Assembly: GCA_045630965.1 (NCBI GenBank)
Contig: JAZQTU010000037.1
Span: 1 to 39,207 of the forward strand
DNA length: 39,207 nt
Reading direction: 5' to 3'
Source: HGM04593 sp045630965
GTDB lineage: Bacteria > Bacteroidota > Bacteroidia > Bacteroidales > Bacteroidaceae
The translations under genes were made by a program, and so were the position numbers. The notes beneath the pieces were generated by a model that saw nothing but the letters and a program-made list of their open reading frames with translations, did not search any database and was not told where the DNA came from. Below are positions 32,534 through 39,207 of this stretch, piece by piece; the stretch's first letter is position 1; the number at the start of each line of letters is the position of its first letter.

Positions 32534-34327
32534 ATGAGCGAATTTCTAACAGGTACACCCGATTTCAATTGGGAAGAGTACGCAAAAGGTGAGAACATCT
32601 CAGGTCTCTCACACGAAGAGCTTGAAAAAGCTTATGGCACAACCCTTAACAAGGTTTCAAGCCGCGAAGTAGTAAATGGTACTGTTATCGGTATCAACAA
32701 GCGTGAGGTTATTGTAGACATCAACTACAAGCAGGACGCAATTATTCCTATCAGCGAGTTCCGTTACAACCCCGACCTCAAGATAGGTGATCAGGTAGAG
32801 GTTTATATCGAGAACCTCGAGGACAAGAAGGGTCAGTTGAGCCTTTCACACAAGAAAGCACGCGCAAGCCGCTCATGGGAGCTCGTTAACAAGGCTATGG
32901 AAGAGCAGGCAGTTGTACGTGGTTACATCAAGTGCCGCACTAAGGGCGGTATGATCGTTGACGTATTCGGTATCGAGGCATTCTTGCCAGGTTCACAGAT
33001 CGACGTTAAGCCTATCCGTGACTATGATGCATACGTAGGTCAGACAGAAGACTTCAAGATTGTTAAGATCAACCAGGAATTCAAGAACGTTGTTGTTTCT
33101 CACAAGGCTCTTATCGAGGCTGAGCTTGAGGAGCAGAAGAAGAAGATCATCAGCACACTCGAGAAGGGTCAGGTGCTCGAGGGTACAGTTAAGAACATCA
33201 CTTCTTACGGTGTGTTCATCGACCTCGGTGGTGTTGACGGTCTTATCCACATCACAGACCTCTCTTGGGGCCGCGTAAACGATCCTACAGAGGTTGTTGC
33301 TCTCGATCAGAAGATCAATGTTGTTATCCTCGACTTCGATGACGAGAAGAAGCGCATTGCTCTCGGTTTGAAGCAGCTCACTCCACACCCATGGGATGCT
33401 ATCGATGCTGACCTCAAGGTAGGTGACGTAGTTAAAGGTAAGGTTGTTGTTATGGCTGACTACGGTGCGTTCATCGAGATCGCTCCTGGTGTAGAGGGTC
33501 TTATCCACGTTTCAGAGATGTCTTGGAACCAGCACTTGCGTTCAGCTCAGGACTTCATGAAGGTTGGCGAAGAGGTAGAGGCTGTTATCCTTACTCTCGA
33601 CCGCGACGAGCGCAAGATGTCTCTCGGTATCAAGCAGCTTAAGGAAGATCCATGGGCTAGCATCGAGGAGAAATATCCTGTTGGCTCAAAGCACACTGCA
33701 AAGGTACGCAACTTCACTAACTTCGGTATCTTCGTAGAGATCGAGGAGGGTGTTGACGGTCTTATCCACATCAGCGACCTTTCTTGGACAAAGAAGGTTA
33801 AGCACCCATCTGAATTCACACAGATTGGCGAGACTATCGACGTTCAGGTACTCGAAATCGACAAGGAGAACCGTCGTTTGAGCCTCGGTCACAAGCAACT
33901 CGAGGAGAATCCATGGGATGTATTCGAGACTGTGTTTACTGTAGGTTCAATCCACGAGGGTGTTATCACTGAGCTCATCGACAAGGGCGCAGTTGTATCT
34001 CTCCCTTACGGTGTAGAGGGTTTTGCAACTCCTAAGCACCTTGTAAAAGAGGACGGCTCACAGGCTGCTGCTGAAGAGAAGCTCTCATTCAAGGTAATCG
34101 AGTTCAACAAGGAAGCTAAGAGAATCATCCTTTCTCACAGCCGTATCTTCGAAGATGCTGCTAAGGAGGAGGAGAAGGCGGAGAAGAAGGCTGCTGCTGC
34201 AGCTCGTAAGAGCAAGAAGGCTGAAGAGGCTGCACCTGCAATCCAGAATCAGGCTGCTGCTACAACACTCGGCGACATCGACGCTCTCGCAGCTCTCAAG
34301 AACAAGCTCGAAGGCAAAGAGGATTAA
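32534..34327 (+). CDS. rpsA: 30S ribosomal protein S1
   Basis: The protein has 597 residues from ATG 32534 (MSEFLTGTPDFNWEEYAKGE). An in-frame TTG at 32525 would add only three residues and is less likely. Six S1 RNA-binding domains occur in order, starting near GTVIGINKREVIVDI, RGYIKCRTKGGMIVDV, GTVKNITSYGVFIDL, GKVVVMADYGAFIEI, AKVRNFTNFGIFVEI and GVITELIDKGAVVSL; domains 3-5 carry the clear GLIH(I/V)S/TD.SW signature. S1 binds mRNA on the 30S subunit and helps initiation. The C-terminus is a Lys/Glu/Ala-rich tail typical of Bacteroidetes S1. The gene is monocistronic, with a consensus promoter and a strong terminator. Confidence 0.97.
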   Translation: MSEFLTGTPDFNWEEYAKGENISGLSHEELEKAYGTTLNKVSSREVVNGTVIGINKREVIVDINYKQDAIIPISEFRYNPDLKIGDQVEVYIENLEDKKGQLSLSHKKARASRSWELVNKAMEEQAVVRGYIKCRTKGGMIVDVFGIEAFLPGSQIDVKPIRDYDAYVGQTEDFKIVKINQEFKNVVVSHKALIEAELEEQKKKIISTLEKGQVLEGTVKNITSYGVFIDLGGVDGLIHITDLSWGRVNDPTEVVALDQKINVVILDFDDEKKRIALGLKQLTPHPWDAIDADLKVGDVVKGKVVVMADYGAFIEIAPGVEGLIHVSEMSWNQHLRSAQDFMKVGEEVEAVILTLDRDERKMSLGIKQLKEDPWASIEEKYPVGSKHTAKVRNFTNFGIFVEIEEGVDGLIHISDLSWTKKVKHPSEFTQIGETIDVQVLEIDKENRRLSLGHKQLEENPWDVFETVFTVGSIHEGVITELIDKGAVVSLPYGVEGFATPKHLVKEDGSQAAAEEKLSFKVIEFNKEAKRIILSHSRIFEDAAKEEEKAEKKAAAAARKSKKAEEAAPAIQNQAAATTLGDIDALAALKNKLEGKED

Positions 34328-34350
34328 TTTAATCTCTCAATAAAATCTTG

Positions 34351-34384
34351 TCAAGGTCACCTGAAAAGGTGGCCTTGATTTTTA
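34351..34384 (+). terminator. Terminator of rpsA
   Basis: TCAAGGTCACCT (34351-34362), the loop GAAA, and AGGTGGCCTTGA (34367-34378) pair along 12 bases with one G-U pair, followed by a T-run at 34379-34383. It lies 23 bases after the stop codon. Confidence 0.92.
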
Positions 34385-34406
34385 TGTATGAGATTTAACA
34401 TTTGTG

Positions 34407-34474
34407 AACCAACCAAGGGAAAAAAACGTTTTCCTTTGGTTGGTTCTTTATTAAAATGTTGTATCTTCGCATGA
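34407..34474 (+). promoter_or_regulatory. Hairpin-plus-promoter module upstream of marC
   Basis: AACCAACCAAGGGAAAA (34407-34423) pairs with TTTTCCTTTGGTTGGTT (34429-34445) with one G-T mismatch. The right arm supplies TTGG (34440-34443), a -33-like box 18 bases before the -7-like TATCTTCG (34462-34469). The 39 bases from the second TTGG repeat to GCATGA match the minus strand of 38890-38960 with two mismatches. Confidence 0.65.
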
Positions 34475-34504
34475 TGTGAATTATTACAAAAACAATACAC
34501 TTAT

Positions 34505-35116
34505 ATGGAATTACTATCATCATTCAGTTCTGTTGAGTTTCTCAGCGCTTTTATTGTGCTTTTTGCTGTTATTGACCCAATAGGTATCATGCCTATAGTG
34601 CTGTCAATCCGTGACAAGGGAAAGATTATCAATTCTGGCAAGGCTGTGTTCTACTCATTCAGTCTCATGTTTATATTCTTTTTTATTGGTGACTGGATTC
34701 TCAACCTCTTTGGTGTAGACATAAACTCTTTTGCCGTCGCCGGTGCGCTGATAATATTCCTTATGGCTATTGAGATGGTGCTTGATATTGAGATATTCAA
34801 GGATTCATCTATAGCTGCTAACAATGCAACCATGGTGCCTTTGGTATTCCCTTTGCTTGCCGGTGCAGGTTCATTTACTACATTGCTTTCGCTCAAGGCT
34901 GAATATGCAAGCATAAATATATTCATTGCATTGCTTGTGAATGCAGTGGTGGTGTATATAATGCTTCGCTCTACAAGCTATCTGTTGAAGTTGCTTGGCA
35001 AGGGCGGTATATATTTTACAAGGAAATTCTTTGGAATTATCCTTCTTGCAATATCAGTGAAGCTGTTTACTTCGAACCTCTTGCATTTTATACATATAAT
35101 GTCTGGGGGAATGTAA
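34505..35116 (+). CDS. MarC family integral membrane protein
   Basis: The 203-residue protein has six predicted membrane segments and the MarC (UPF0056) signatures FIVLFAVIDPIGIMPIVLSI near the N-terminus and a second half beginning MVPLVFPLLAGAGSFTTLLS, an inverted repeat of the first half. The length is usual for the family (about 200). MarC was named from the E. coli mar locus, but it is not required for multiple antibiotic resistance there and the transported substrate is unknown. The gene is monocistronic, with a promoter module shared with the DUF4199 operon and a terminator overlapping the end of the ApbE gene. Confidence 0.92.
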   Translation: MELLSSFSSVEFLSAFIVLFAVIDPIGIMPIVLSIRDKGKIINSGKAVFYSFSLMFIFFFIGDWILNLFGVDINSFAVAGALIIFLMAIEMVLDIEIFKDSSIAANNATMVPLVFPLLAGAGSFTTLLSLKAEYASINIFIALLVNAVVVYIMLRSTSYLLKLLGKGGIYFTRKFFGIILLAISVKLFTSNLLHFIHIMSGGM

Positions 35117-35124
35117 TTAACCGG

Positions 35125-35172
35125 ATAAATGAATCAGCGGAACAACATATGTTGTTCCTCTGATTCATTTAT
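35125..35172. terminator. Bidirectional terminator between marC and the ApbE gene
   Basis: ATAAATGAATCAG (35125-35137) pairs with CTGATTCATTTAT (35160-35172), and GGAACAACAT pairs with ATGTTGTTCC inside it, with one C/T mismatch in a stem of 24 pairs and no natural loop. The ApbE stop codon (35169-35171) lies within the right arm. Confidence 0.88.
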
Positions 35173-36179
35173 CTCCTGATATACTTTCTGAATCCTTCAG
35201 TCATTATGGTCTTTAGTGAGCCGTCATCGGCGGAATAGATGAAGTAACCGTCGATGGTTGTATCGTTGTTGCAGTATTCCATGGCTTTGTCCACACCCAT
35301 GACCATGAAGGCTGTTGCCAATGCGTCGGCGGTGGCGCAGTCATCGGCAATGACTGTAGCGCTCAGCAGTGTGTGCTGTACCGGGTAGCCTGTGTGTGGG
35401 TCGATAGTGTGGGCTACCTTTTTGCCACCCTCAATGCGGAAATTACGGTAGTTGCCCGATGTTGCCATGCTTTTGCCTGTTATTCCAATGACCTCGTGCA
35501 GTTCGTTGTTGGTTGTAGTGGGGTTGTCGGTAGGCTTGCTTATACCAATGGTCCATATTCCCCCCTTGCTGTTCTTGCCTTTGGTAACCACTTCGCCGCC
35601 TATCTCTACCATGTAGTCGGTCACGCCGTGAGCGTCAAGAGTGGCTGCAACGGCGTCGCAGCCGTATCCTTTGGCTATGGCGCTGCAGTCGAGCATTGTC
35701 TCGGGGTGTTGTTTTACAATTCTGCCATTTGTGAGTGCTACGGTCTTGTAACCTATGTGACGGCACAGGCTGTCGATAGTAGCGCTATCCGGGATTATTC
35801 CTTTCTTGAAGCCGAACCCCCATGCATTGACGAGTGGGGCTACAGTTATGTCGAACGCTCCGCCTGTCTTTGATGATATCTCTTGTGCGAGGGTAAATAC
35901 ATGGGTGAACATCGCATCGGGCAAGGTATCGGCGTTGTTGTTTATGGCTGTTATGATTGATTTTTTGTTGAATGGCGATAGTGAGCCGTCGACTTGCATC
36001 AGGCTCTTTTTTATCTCTTCGTGCAGGTCGGTGTCGCTGCTGTATGATATATTATAGTATGTACCGAATATTTTGCCGCTGTTTGTGTGGTAGGGCTTCT
36101 GCCTGCCAAGTATGTATATTGTTCCTATTATAAGAAATAGAAGGAATACAATTTTTATTGGAGTAAGTTTTGTGTTCAT
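35169..36179 (-). CDS. apbE: FAD:protein FMN transferase (ApbE family), membrane-anchored
   Basis: I choose the ATG at 36177-36179 (MNTKLTPIKIVFLLFLIIGT), giving 336 residues. A longer frame to 36350 only overlaps the preceding gene and adds unlike sequence. An N-terminal membrane segment places the enzyme in the periplasm. ApbE signatures are FGTYYNISY, LSPFNKKSIITAIN, TGGAFDITVAPLVNAWGFG, CSAIAKGYGCDAVA, MVEIGGEVVTKG, and the metal-binding TADALATAFMVMG. The enzyme uses FAD and magnesium to attach FMN to Thr/Ser of exported flavoproteins such as Rnf and Nqr subunits. No obvious target protein is encoded in the window. It is the last gene of a five-gene operon, 7 bases after the DUF6048 gene. 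Confidence 0.93.
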   Translation of the reverse strand: MNTKLTPIKIVFLLFLIIGTIYILGRQKPYHTNSGKIFGTYYNISYSSDTDLHEEIKKSLMQVDGSLSPFNKKSIITAINNNADTLPDAMFTHVFTLAQEISSKTGGAFDITVAPLVNAWGFGFKKGIIPDSATIDSLCRHIGYKTVALTNGRIVKQHPETMLDCSAIAKGYGCDAVAATLDAHGVTDYMVEIGGEVVTKGKNSKGGIWTIGISKPTDNPTTTNNELHEVIGITGKSMATSGNYRNFRIEGGKKVAHTIDPHTGYPVQHTLLSATVIADDCATADALATAFMVMGVDKAMEYCNNDTTIDGYFIYSADDGSLKTIMTEGFRKYIRR

Positions 36180-36186
36180 ATTCGTT

Positions 36187-36879
36187 TTATTTGAACGGTA
36201 TGTCGTAAATGAGGCTGTATGAACCGCCGAAGCATGTTCTTGCGTTGATGCCATATCCCGGAATGTACCACATCTTTGAATTGGGGCTGCCTTCGTCGGT
36301 GACTCTGAATTTGTAGCGTATGCTCCAGCCCATGTGGAACCCTTTGGCAATCTTTACCTTTATGCCGGCTCCGACTTCGGCCCACATGCTTGAGCCTTGC
36401 ATGCCGGTGAGGTGCAACGATGTGTTGTCGCCCCACACTGGGTCGGTTATCTCCTTGGTGTCGATATCGTACTTGGGGTTACACCAGCCAAAGCGTACAA
36501 GGCCGTAAAGGTAGTTCTTGGGGTTGGGCTTGTCGTGCTTGGTGAAGAAATTATAGTTGAATCCTACCTTGTAGTAGGGCGATGCAGTCTTGTAGTGCAT
36601 GCCGGTATTCTCTTCGGTGTAGTCGCACCAGCCGTATCCTGCTTCGGCAATGGGGTAGAGCCTGTTGCCGATATTAAGCTCCAATGCACCTTCGGCATAT
36701 GTGTATTCTCCAATGAGACTATATACATATCCGAACAGGTCGGCCTGTATGCCAATACCGTTGAAAGAGAAAAATTTGTATTCCTTCTCTTTGGCGGTAT
36801 CCTCCTTCTCTGCTGCATGCATCGACAGCGGTGTGAGCAGGATTATACTACTGAACAAGATATAGCTTAACGTTCTCAT
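36187..36879 (-). CDS. DUF6048 family putative outer-membrane beta-barrel protein
   Basis: The 230-residue protein has a signal peptide (IILLTPLSMHAA). A charged linker (EKEDTAKEKEYK) precedes repeated amphipathic strands: FSFNGIGIQADLFGYVYSLI, YTYAEGALELNIGNRLYPIA, EAGYGWCDY, YYKVGFNYNFF, YLYGLVRFGW, WAEVGAGIKVKI and HMGWSIRYKFR. This is the layout of a small outer-membrane barrel and of the Bacteroidales family DUF6048. Its function is unknown. It overlaps the DUF6452 gene by 32 bases, and the two families are usually neighbours, so they may act together in the envelope. Confidence 0.8.
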   Translation of the reverse strand: MRTLSYILFSSIILLTPLSMHAAEKEDTAKEKEYKFFSFNGIGIQADLFGYVYSLIGEYTYAEGALELNIGNRLYPIAEAGYGWCDYTEENTGMHYKTASPYYKVGFNYNFFTKHDKPNPKNYLYGLVRFGWCNPKYDIDTKEITDPVWGDNTSLHLTGMQGSSMWAEVGAGIKVKIAKGFHMGWSIRYKFRVTDEGSPNSKMWYIPGYGINARTCFGGSYSLIYDIPFK

Positions 36880-37345
36880 TGTTTTCGAAGTTGACGTAGT
36901 CGTTGATTATGGCTACTGAGTCGATAAAGGCGTTGGTGTGTCTTATACCACGCAGTCTGTGGTACATGGCCAATCCGCACTCCATGGATATGAAATAGGG
37001 GATGTCCTCGTGGTCGACATACAGCGTGTCGGTGGCACCGCTGTCGTAGCTGAACACAACAGTGTCACACTCGTTGGTGTAACTCATGGGGAGCTGCAGG
37101 GCACTGGCACCCGATACGTGGTTGATGGCAACCGCCTCCTCGCCGTTGACCATCAGCGAAACTGTAAGTGTCTCGGGGAACTTGTATTCCTTCTCAATAT
37201 TGTTCTCGTCTATGTTGTAGAAGGTTATCCTGTTGTACGATGTCTTTTCGATGCCGCAGTCATATCCGCTGTCGCATGCGCCAATAAACAGGGTGCACAC
37301 GGCAATAATGATAACAAGAAGTGATGTTGCGGTTCTCTTCATCAT
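36848..37345 (-). CDS. DUF6452 family lipoprotein
   Basis: The 165-residue protein has a lipoprotein leader (LLVIIIAVCTLFIGAC, Cys24). The mature part begins DSGYDCGIEKTSYNRITFYN and continues as a single beta-rich domain (FPETLTVSLMVNGEEAVAIN, LQLPMSYTNECDTVVFSYDS, YFISMECGLAMYHRLRGI) as in DUF6452. Four Cys after the lipid-anchoring one could form disulfides. The stop lies inside the next gene. The start overlaps the stop of the glycosyltransferase gene by 4 bases (ATGA), so the genes are translationally coupled. Function is unknown. Confidence 0.82.
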   Translation of the reverse strand: MMKRTATSLLVIIIAVCTLFIGACDSGYDCGIEKTSYNRITFYNIDENNIEKEYKFPETLTVSLMVNGEEAVAINHVSGASALQLPMSYTNECDTVVFSYDSGATDTLYVDHEDIPYFISMECGLAMYHRLRGIRHTNAFIDSVAIINDYVNFENNENVKLYLVQ

Positions 37346-38292
37346 ATCTCTTTTGAAATGTTATATCTGTTCCTGTCCTGCGATGTGCGGCTGACAAGTT
37401 CGGCAATGAAACCGGTGAGGAACAGCTGTGTTCCCAGAATCATCATTACCAGTGATATGTAGAAATATGGCGAATCAGTTACAAGACGAACAGGTGTGCC
37501 ATGTGCAAGTGACCATAGCTTTGCTCCACCTACAATTGCGGCTGCTATGAATCCAATGAAGAACATCAATGAACCCCACAAACCGAATATGTGCATAGGG
37601 CGGCGGCTGAACTTTGCAAGGAACCATAGTGATATAAGATCAAGGTATCCGTGGAAGAACCTGCTTATGCCGAACTTACTCTTTCCGTACTTGCGTGCCT
37701 GGTGTTGTACCACGCGTTCGCCAATCCTGTCATATCCTGCATTCTTGGCAAGGAAGGGAATGTAACGGTGCATGTCGCCGTATACCTCTATGTTCTTTAC
37801 CACTTCGTTGCGGTATGCCTTGAGGCCGCAGTTGAAGTCGTGAAGGTTGTGTATGCCCGAAACCTTGCGTGCAGTGGCATTGAAAAGCTTGGTGGGGATA
37901 GTCTTGCTCAGCGGGTCGTAGCGCTTTTTCTTGTATCCCGATACAAGGTCGTATCCCTCCTTGGTAATCATGTCGTAGAGTGGTGGTATCTCATCGGGGC
38001 TGTCCTGAAGGTCGGCGTCCATGGTTATGACAACATCGCCCTGTGCGCGCTCGAAACCGCAATAGAGTGCCGGTGACTTGCCGTAGTTGCGACGGAACTT
38101 TATGGCGTGTATGTTTGCATTGCTCTCACTGAGCTTTTCAATCACTTCCCACGAATTGTCGGTACTACCGTCATTGATGAATATTATCTCGTAAGTGAAA
38201 TTGTTTGCCTGCATTACGCGCTCAATCCATGCTGACAGCTCGGGGAGCGACTCGGCTTCGTTGTATAGTGGTATAATAACTGAAATGTCCAT
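37342..38292 (-). CDS. GT2 family glycosyltransferase, polyprenyl-phosphate sugar type (DPM1/ArnC/GtrB-like)
   Basis: I choose the ATG at 38290-38292 (MDISVIIPLYNEAESLPELS), giving 316 residues. The longer open frame overlaps the DUF4199 gene and is not conserved-looking. The GT-A catalytic domain shows NDGSTDNSWEV (40-50), MDADLQDSPDE (DxD at 92-94) and QARKYGKSKFG. Two C-terminal membrane segments (LWGSLMFFIGFIAAAIVGGA and YISLVMMILGTQLFLTGFIA) anchor it in the inner membrane. Such enzymes transfer a sugar from a nucleotide to undecaprenyl phosphate, making a donor for periplasmic glycan modification. It is encoded 5 bases after a DUF4199 gene, a pairing that recurs in Bacteroidetes. The sugar is unknown. 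Confidence 0.93.
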   Translation of the reverse strand: MDISVIIPLYNEAESLPELSAWIERVMQANNFTYEIIFINDGSTDNSWEVIEKLSESNANIHAIKFRRNYGKSPALYCGFERAQGDVVITMDADLQDSPDEIPPLYDMITKEGYDLVSGYKKKRYDPLSKTIPTKLFNATARKVSGIHNLHDFNCGLKAYRNEVVKNIEVYGDMHRYIPFLAKNAGYDRIGERVVQHQARKYGKSKFGISRFFHGYLDLISLWFLAKFSRRPMHIFGLWGSLMFFIGFIAAAIVGGAKLWSLAHGTPVRLVTDSPYFYISLVMMILGTQLFLTGFIAELVSRTSQDRNRYNISKEI

Positions 38293-38297
38293 GGGGC

Positions 38298-38828
38298 TTA
38301 ATTCTTTTTCTTTACAAAGAGGGCGATTACCAATGGCATGATGGTGGCGTTCATAAGGTTGTTGTTCATCAACTGCCATACAAAATCGCTCGTTGAGGTT
38401 TTGTCTATGATTGCTTTTGTCTGTTCAACCTGTTGCAGCAACTGTCCGTCGGTGCCGGCAACCTTCATGCTCTCGTCAAGAATGGTGTTCAGGGTCATGA
38501 AGAATGTTCCGCCGTCGATGAAACGGAAGTATATGTACGATACAAGTGCGCTCAACAGTGTGGCACTTATGTACATATAGAACATGAATATCCATGCCTG
38601 CATGTAGGTCATGGTGTTGTCAAGCTCTTTCTTACGGTATCTGATTGCAAACTTGGCTGCAATGAAAGGCGATGCAAAAAAGAGTATCATGCAAAGGAAC
38701 ATTGCTGGTATGCTTGTTGTTGCGGCAAAAAGCAACAGGTACATTATGCTCCACACAGCACCCAACAACGTGCCGTTGTATAGCGCGCCTTGGTAAAAGT
38801 CCTTGTTGTTTATTTTTGTATTGTTCAT
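38298..38828 (-). CDS. DUF4199 domain-containing membrane protein
   Basis: The 176-residue protein has four predicted membrane helices (GTLLGAVWSIMYLLLFAATT, IPAMFLCMILFFASPFIAAK, YMQAWIFMFYMYISATLLSA, and a C-terminal NATIMPLVIALFVKKKN). A periplasmic or cytoplasmic helical loop contains FFMTLNTILDESMK and QQVEQTKAIIDKTS. This is the DUF4199 pattern. It is the first gene of the five-gene operon and sits just before the glycosyltransferase, as in many Bacteroidetes, suggesting a flippase-like or accessory role in the same envelope process. That role is inferred from position only. Confidence 0.87.
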   Translation of the reverse strand: MNNTKINNKDFYQGALYNGTLLGAVWSIMYLLLFAATTSIPAMFLCMILFFASPFIAAKFAIRYRKKELDNTMTYMQAWIFMFYMYISATLLSALVSYIYFRFIDGGTFFMTLNTILDESMKVAGTDGQLLQQVEQTKAIIDKTSTSDFVWQLMNNNLMNATIMPLVIALFVKKKN

Positions 38829-38889
38829 TTTTGTATTTTTTGATTCATTGTCTTTTGGTTATAAAGACACTTGATGTGAATCTCTTTAT

Positions 38890-38960
38890 TCATGCGAAGA
38901 TACAACATTTTGATAAAAAACCAACCAACGGAAAAACGAATTTTTCCGTTGGTTGGTTTT
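38890..38960 (-). promoter_or_regulatory. Hairpin-plus-promoter module upstream of the DUF4199 operon
   Basis: Bases 38917-38936 and 38941-38960 form a perfect 20-bp stem with the loop CGAA. Read leftward, its last arm ends in TTGG (38921-38924), 18 bases before TATCTTCG (38895-38902). This is the same arrangement as the 34407-34474 module, in inverted orientation. The start site would be near 38888, leaving a leader of about 60 bases. Confidence 0.65.
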
Positions 38961-38966
38961 GATTGT

Positions 38967-38999
38967 AAAAAGAACGGGAGTGGGTTTCCACTCCCGTTC
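38967..38999 (-). terminator. Terminator of the paralogous secreted protein gene
   Basis: A 28-base hairpin at 38972-38999 (arms GAACGGGAGTGG and CCACTCCCGTTC) has an A-run (38967-38971) on its left, making a leftward terminator. It is the exact reverse complement of the hairpin at 28408-28435. It lies 43 bases after the stop codon. Confidence 0.9.
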
Positions 39000-39042
39000 A
39001 ACTATTGTAATTCGAAAATTACTTTCTCACCGATGGTAAAAT

Positions 39043-39207
39043 TTACTTAACGTAAACCTTTTTACCATTTACAATGTAGATACCAGCCTTTGTGATCTCT
39101 GCAATGCGACGACCTGTGAGGTCATAGATTACAGCGTTCTCAGCCTCTGCATCAACACCTTCGATACCGTCAACGATTGGCTCTTCAACAACGAATGTGA
39201 TTTCACC
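39043..39207 (-). CDS. C-terminal end of a paralogous modular secreted protein (5' part outside window)
   Basis: Only the last 54 residues are visible: GEITFVVEEPIVDGIEGVDA at the edge, then AEAENAVIYDLTGRRIAEIT and KAGIYIVNGKKVYVK. They equal the end of the 1196-residue protein at 28454 except for Tyr in place of Phe three residues before the stop. From 39058 to 39207 the DNA differs from 28469-28618 at one base, a silent change. The short sorting tail implies a T9SS-type exported protein that probably carries the same Ig-like domain before it. The rest of the architecture is unknown. Confidence 0.9.
   Translation of the reverse strand, partial: GEITFVVEEPIVDGIEGVDAEAENAVIYDLTGRRIAEITKAGIYIVNGKKVYVK

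Noticed and set aside
36180..36350. N-terminal extension of the ApbE frame (to 393 residues)
   Set aside because: The extra 57 residues are antisense-like shadow of the DUF6048 gene, which overlaps them in another frame; the inner ATG begins directly with a membrane anchor.
38293..38379. N-terminal extension of the glycosyltransferase frame (to 345 residues)
   Set aside because: The added 29 residues overlap the DUF4199 gene and precede the usual GT2 start (DISVIIPLYNE).

Overview
The window looks like a chromosomal segment of a gut or oral Bacteroidales bacterium (Bacteroides/Prevotella-like). The evidence is a SusC/SusD pair with DUF4843 and PKD-like lipoproteins, cargo proteins with type IX secretion (T9SS) C-terminal tails, small Bacteroidetes families (DUF4199, DUF6048, DUF6452, DUF4250), and promoters of the form TTTG-N19-21-TAnnTTTG. 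I saw no tRNA, rRNA, CRISPR array, phage genes or transposase.

Left part (1-6735). A carboxynorspermidine/saccharopine dehydrogenase-like gene, cut by the window edge, diverges from dnaK. The gap between them holds a sigma-54-like -24/-12 site and several dyads. After a perfect-stem terminator comes a three-gene unit: a membrane-anchored PHP-domain protein, a phosphoethanolamine-transferase-like protein and a 58-residue DUF4250 protein.

Middle part (6736-20700). A leftward operon encodes two tandem paralogous T9SS-exported Asp-box beta-propeller proteins and then a haem-receptor-type TonB-dependent receptor. Beyond it lie a truncated 52-residue lipoprotein with an intact promoter, an RmlD-like reductase, and a short frameshifted remnant of another TonB receptor. 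L-serine dehydratase and a DPP-IV-like peptidase follow on the + strand and end at a bidirectional terminator.

That terminator is shared with a leftward susC-susD-DUF4843-PKD lipoprotein operon (20718-27614). With the DPP-IV-like peptidase and serine dehydratase next door, and no carbohydrate-active enzymes in the window, I infer a peptide rather than a glycan uptake locus.

Right part (27615-39207). A repeat-rich spacer precedes a 1196-residue modular secreted protein with two nearly identical 104-residue domains. Its 3' end recurs at the right edge of the window as the end of a paralogous gene, with 149 of 150 bases identical. In between are rpsA, marC, and a leftward five-gene operon: DUF4199, GT2 glycosyltransferase, DUF6452, DUF6048 and ApbE. 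The marC-ApbE-DUF4199 block is bracketed by two inverted copies of a roughly 70-bp hairpin-plus-promoter module, each firing inward.

The strongest leads are the sigma-54/dyad architecture at dnaK, the inverted hairpin-promoter pair, the T9SS propeller plus haem-type receptor operon, the PHP plus EptA-like pair, and the recent exchange between the two modular secreted protein genes.
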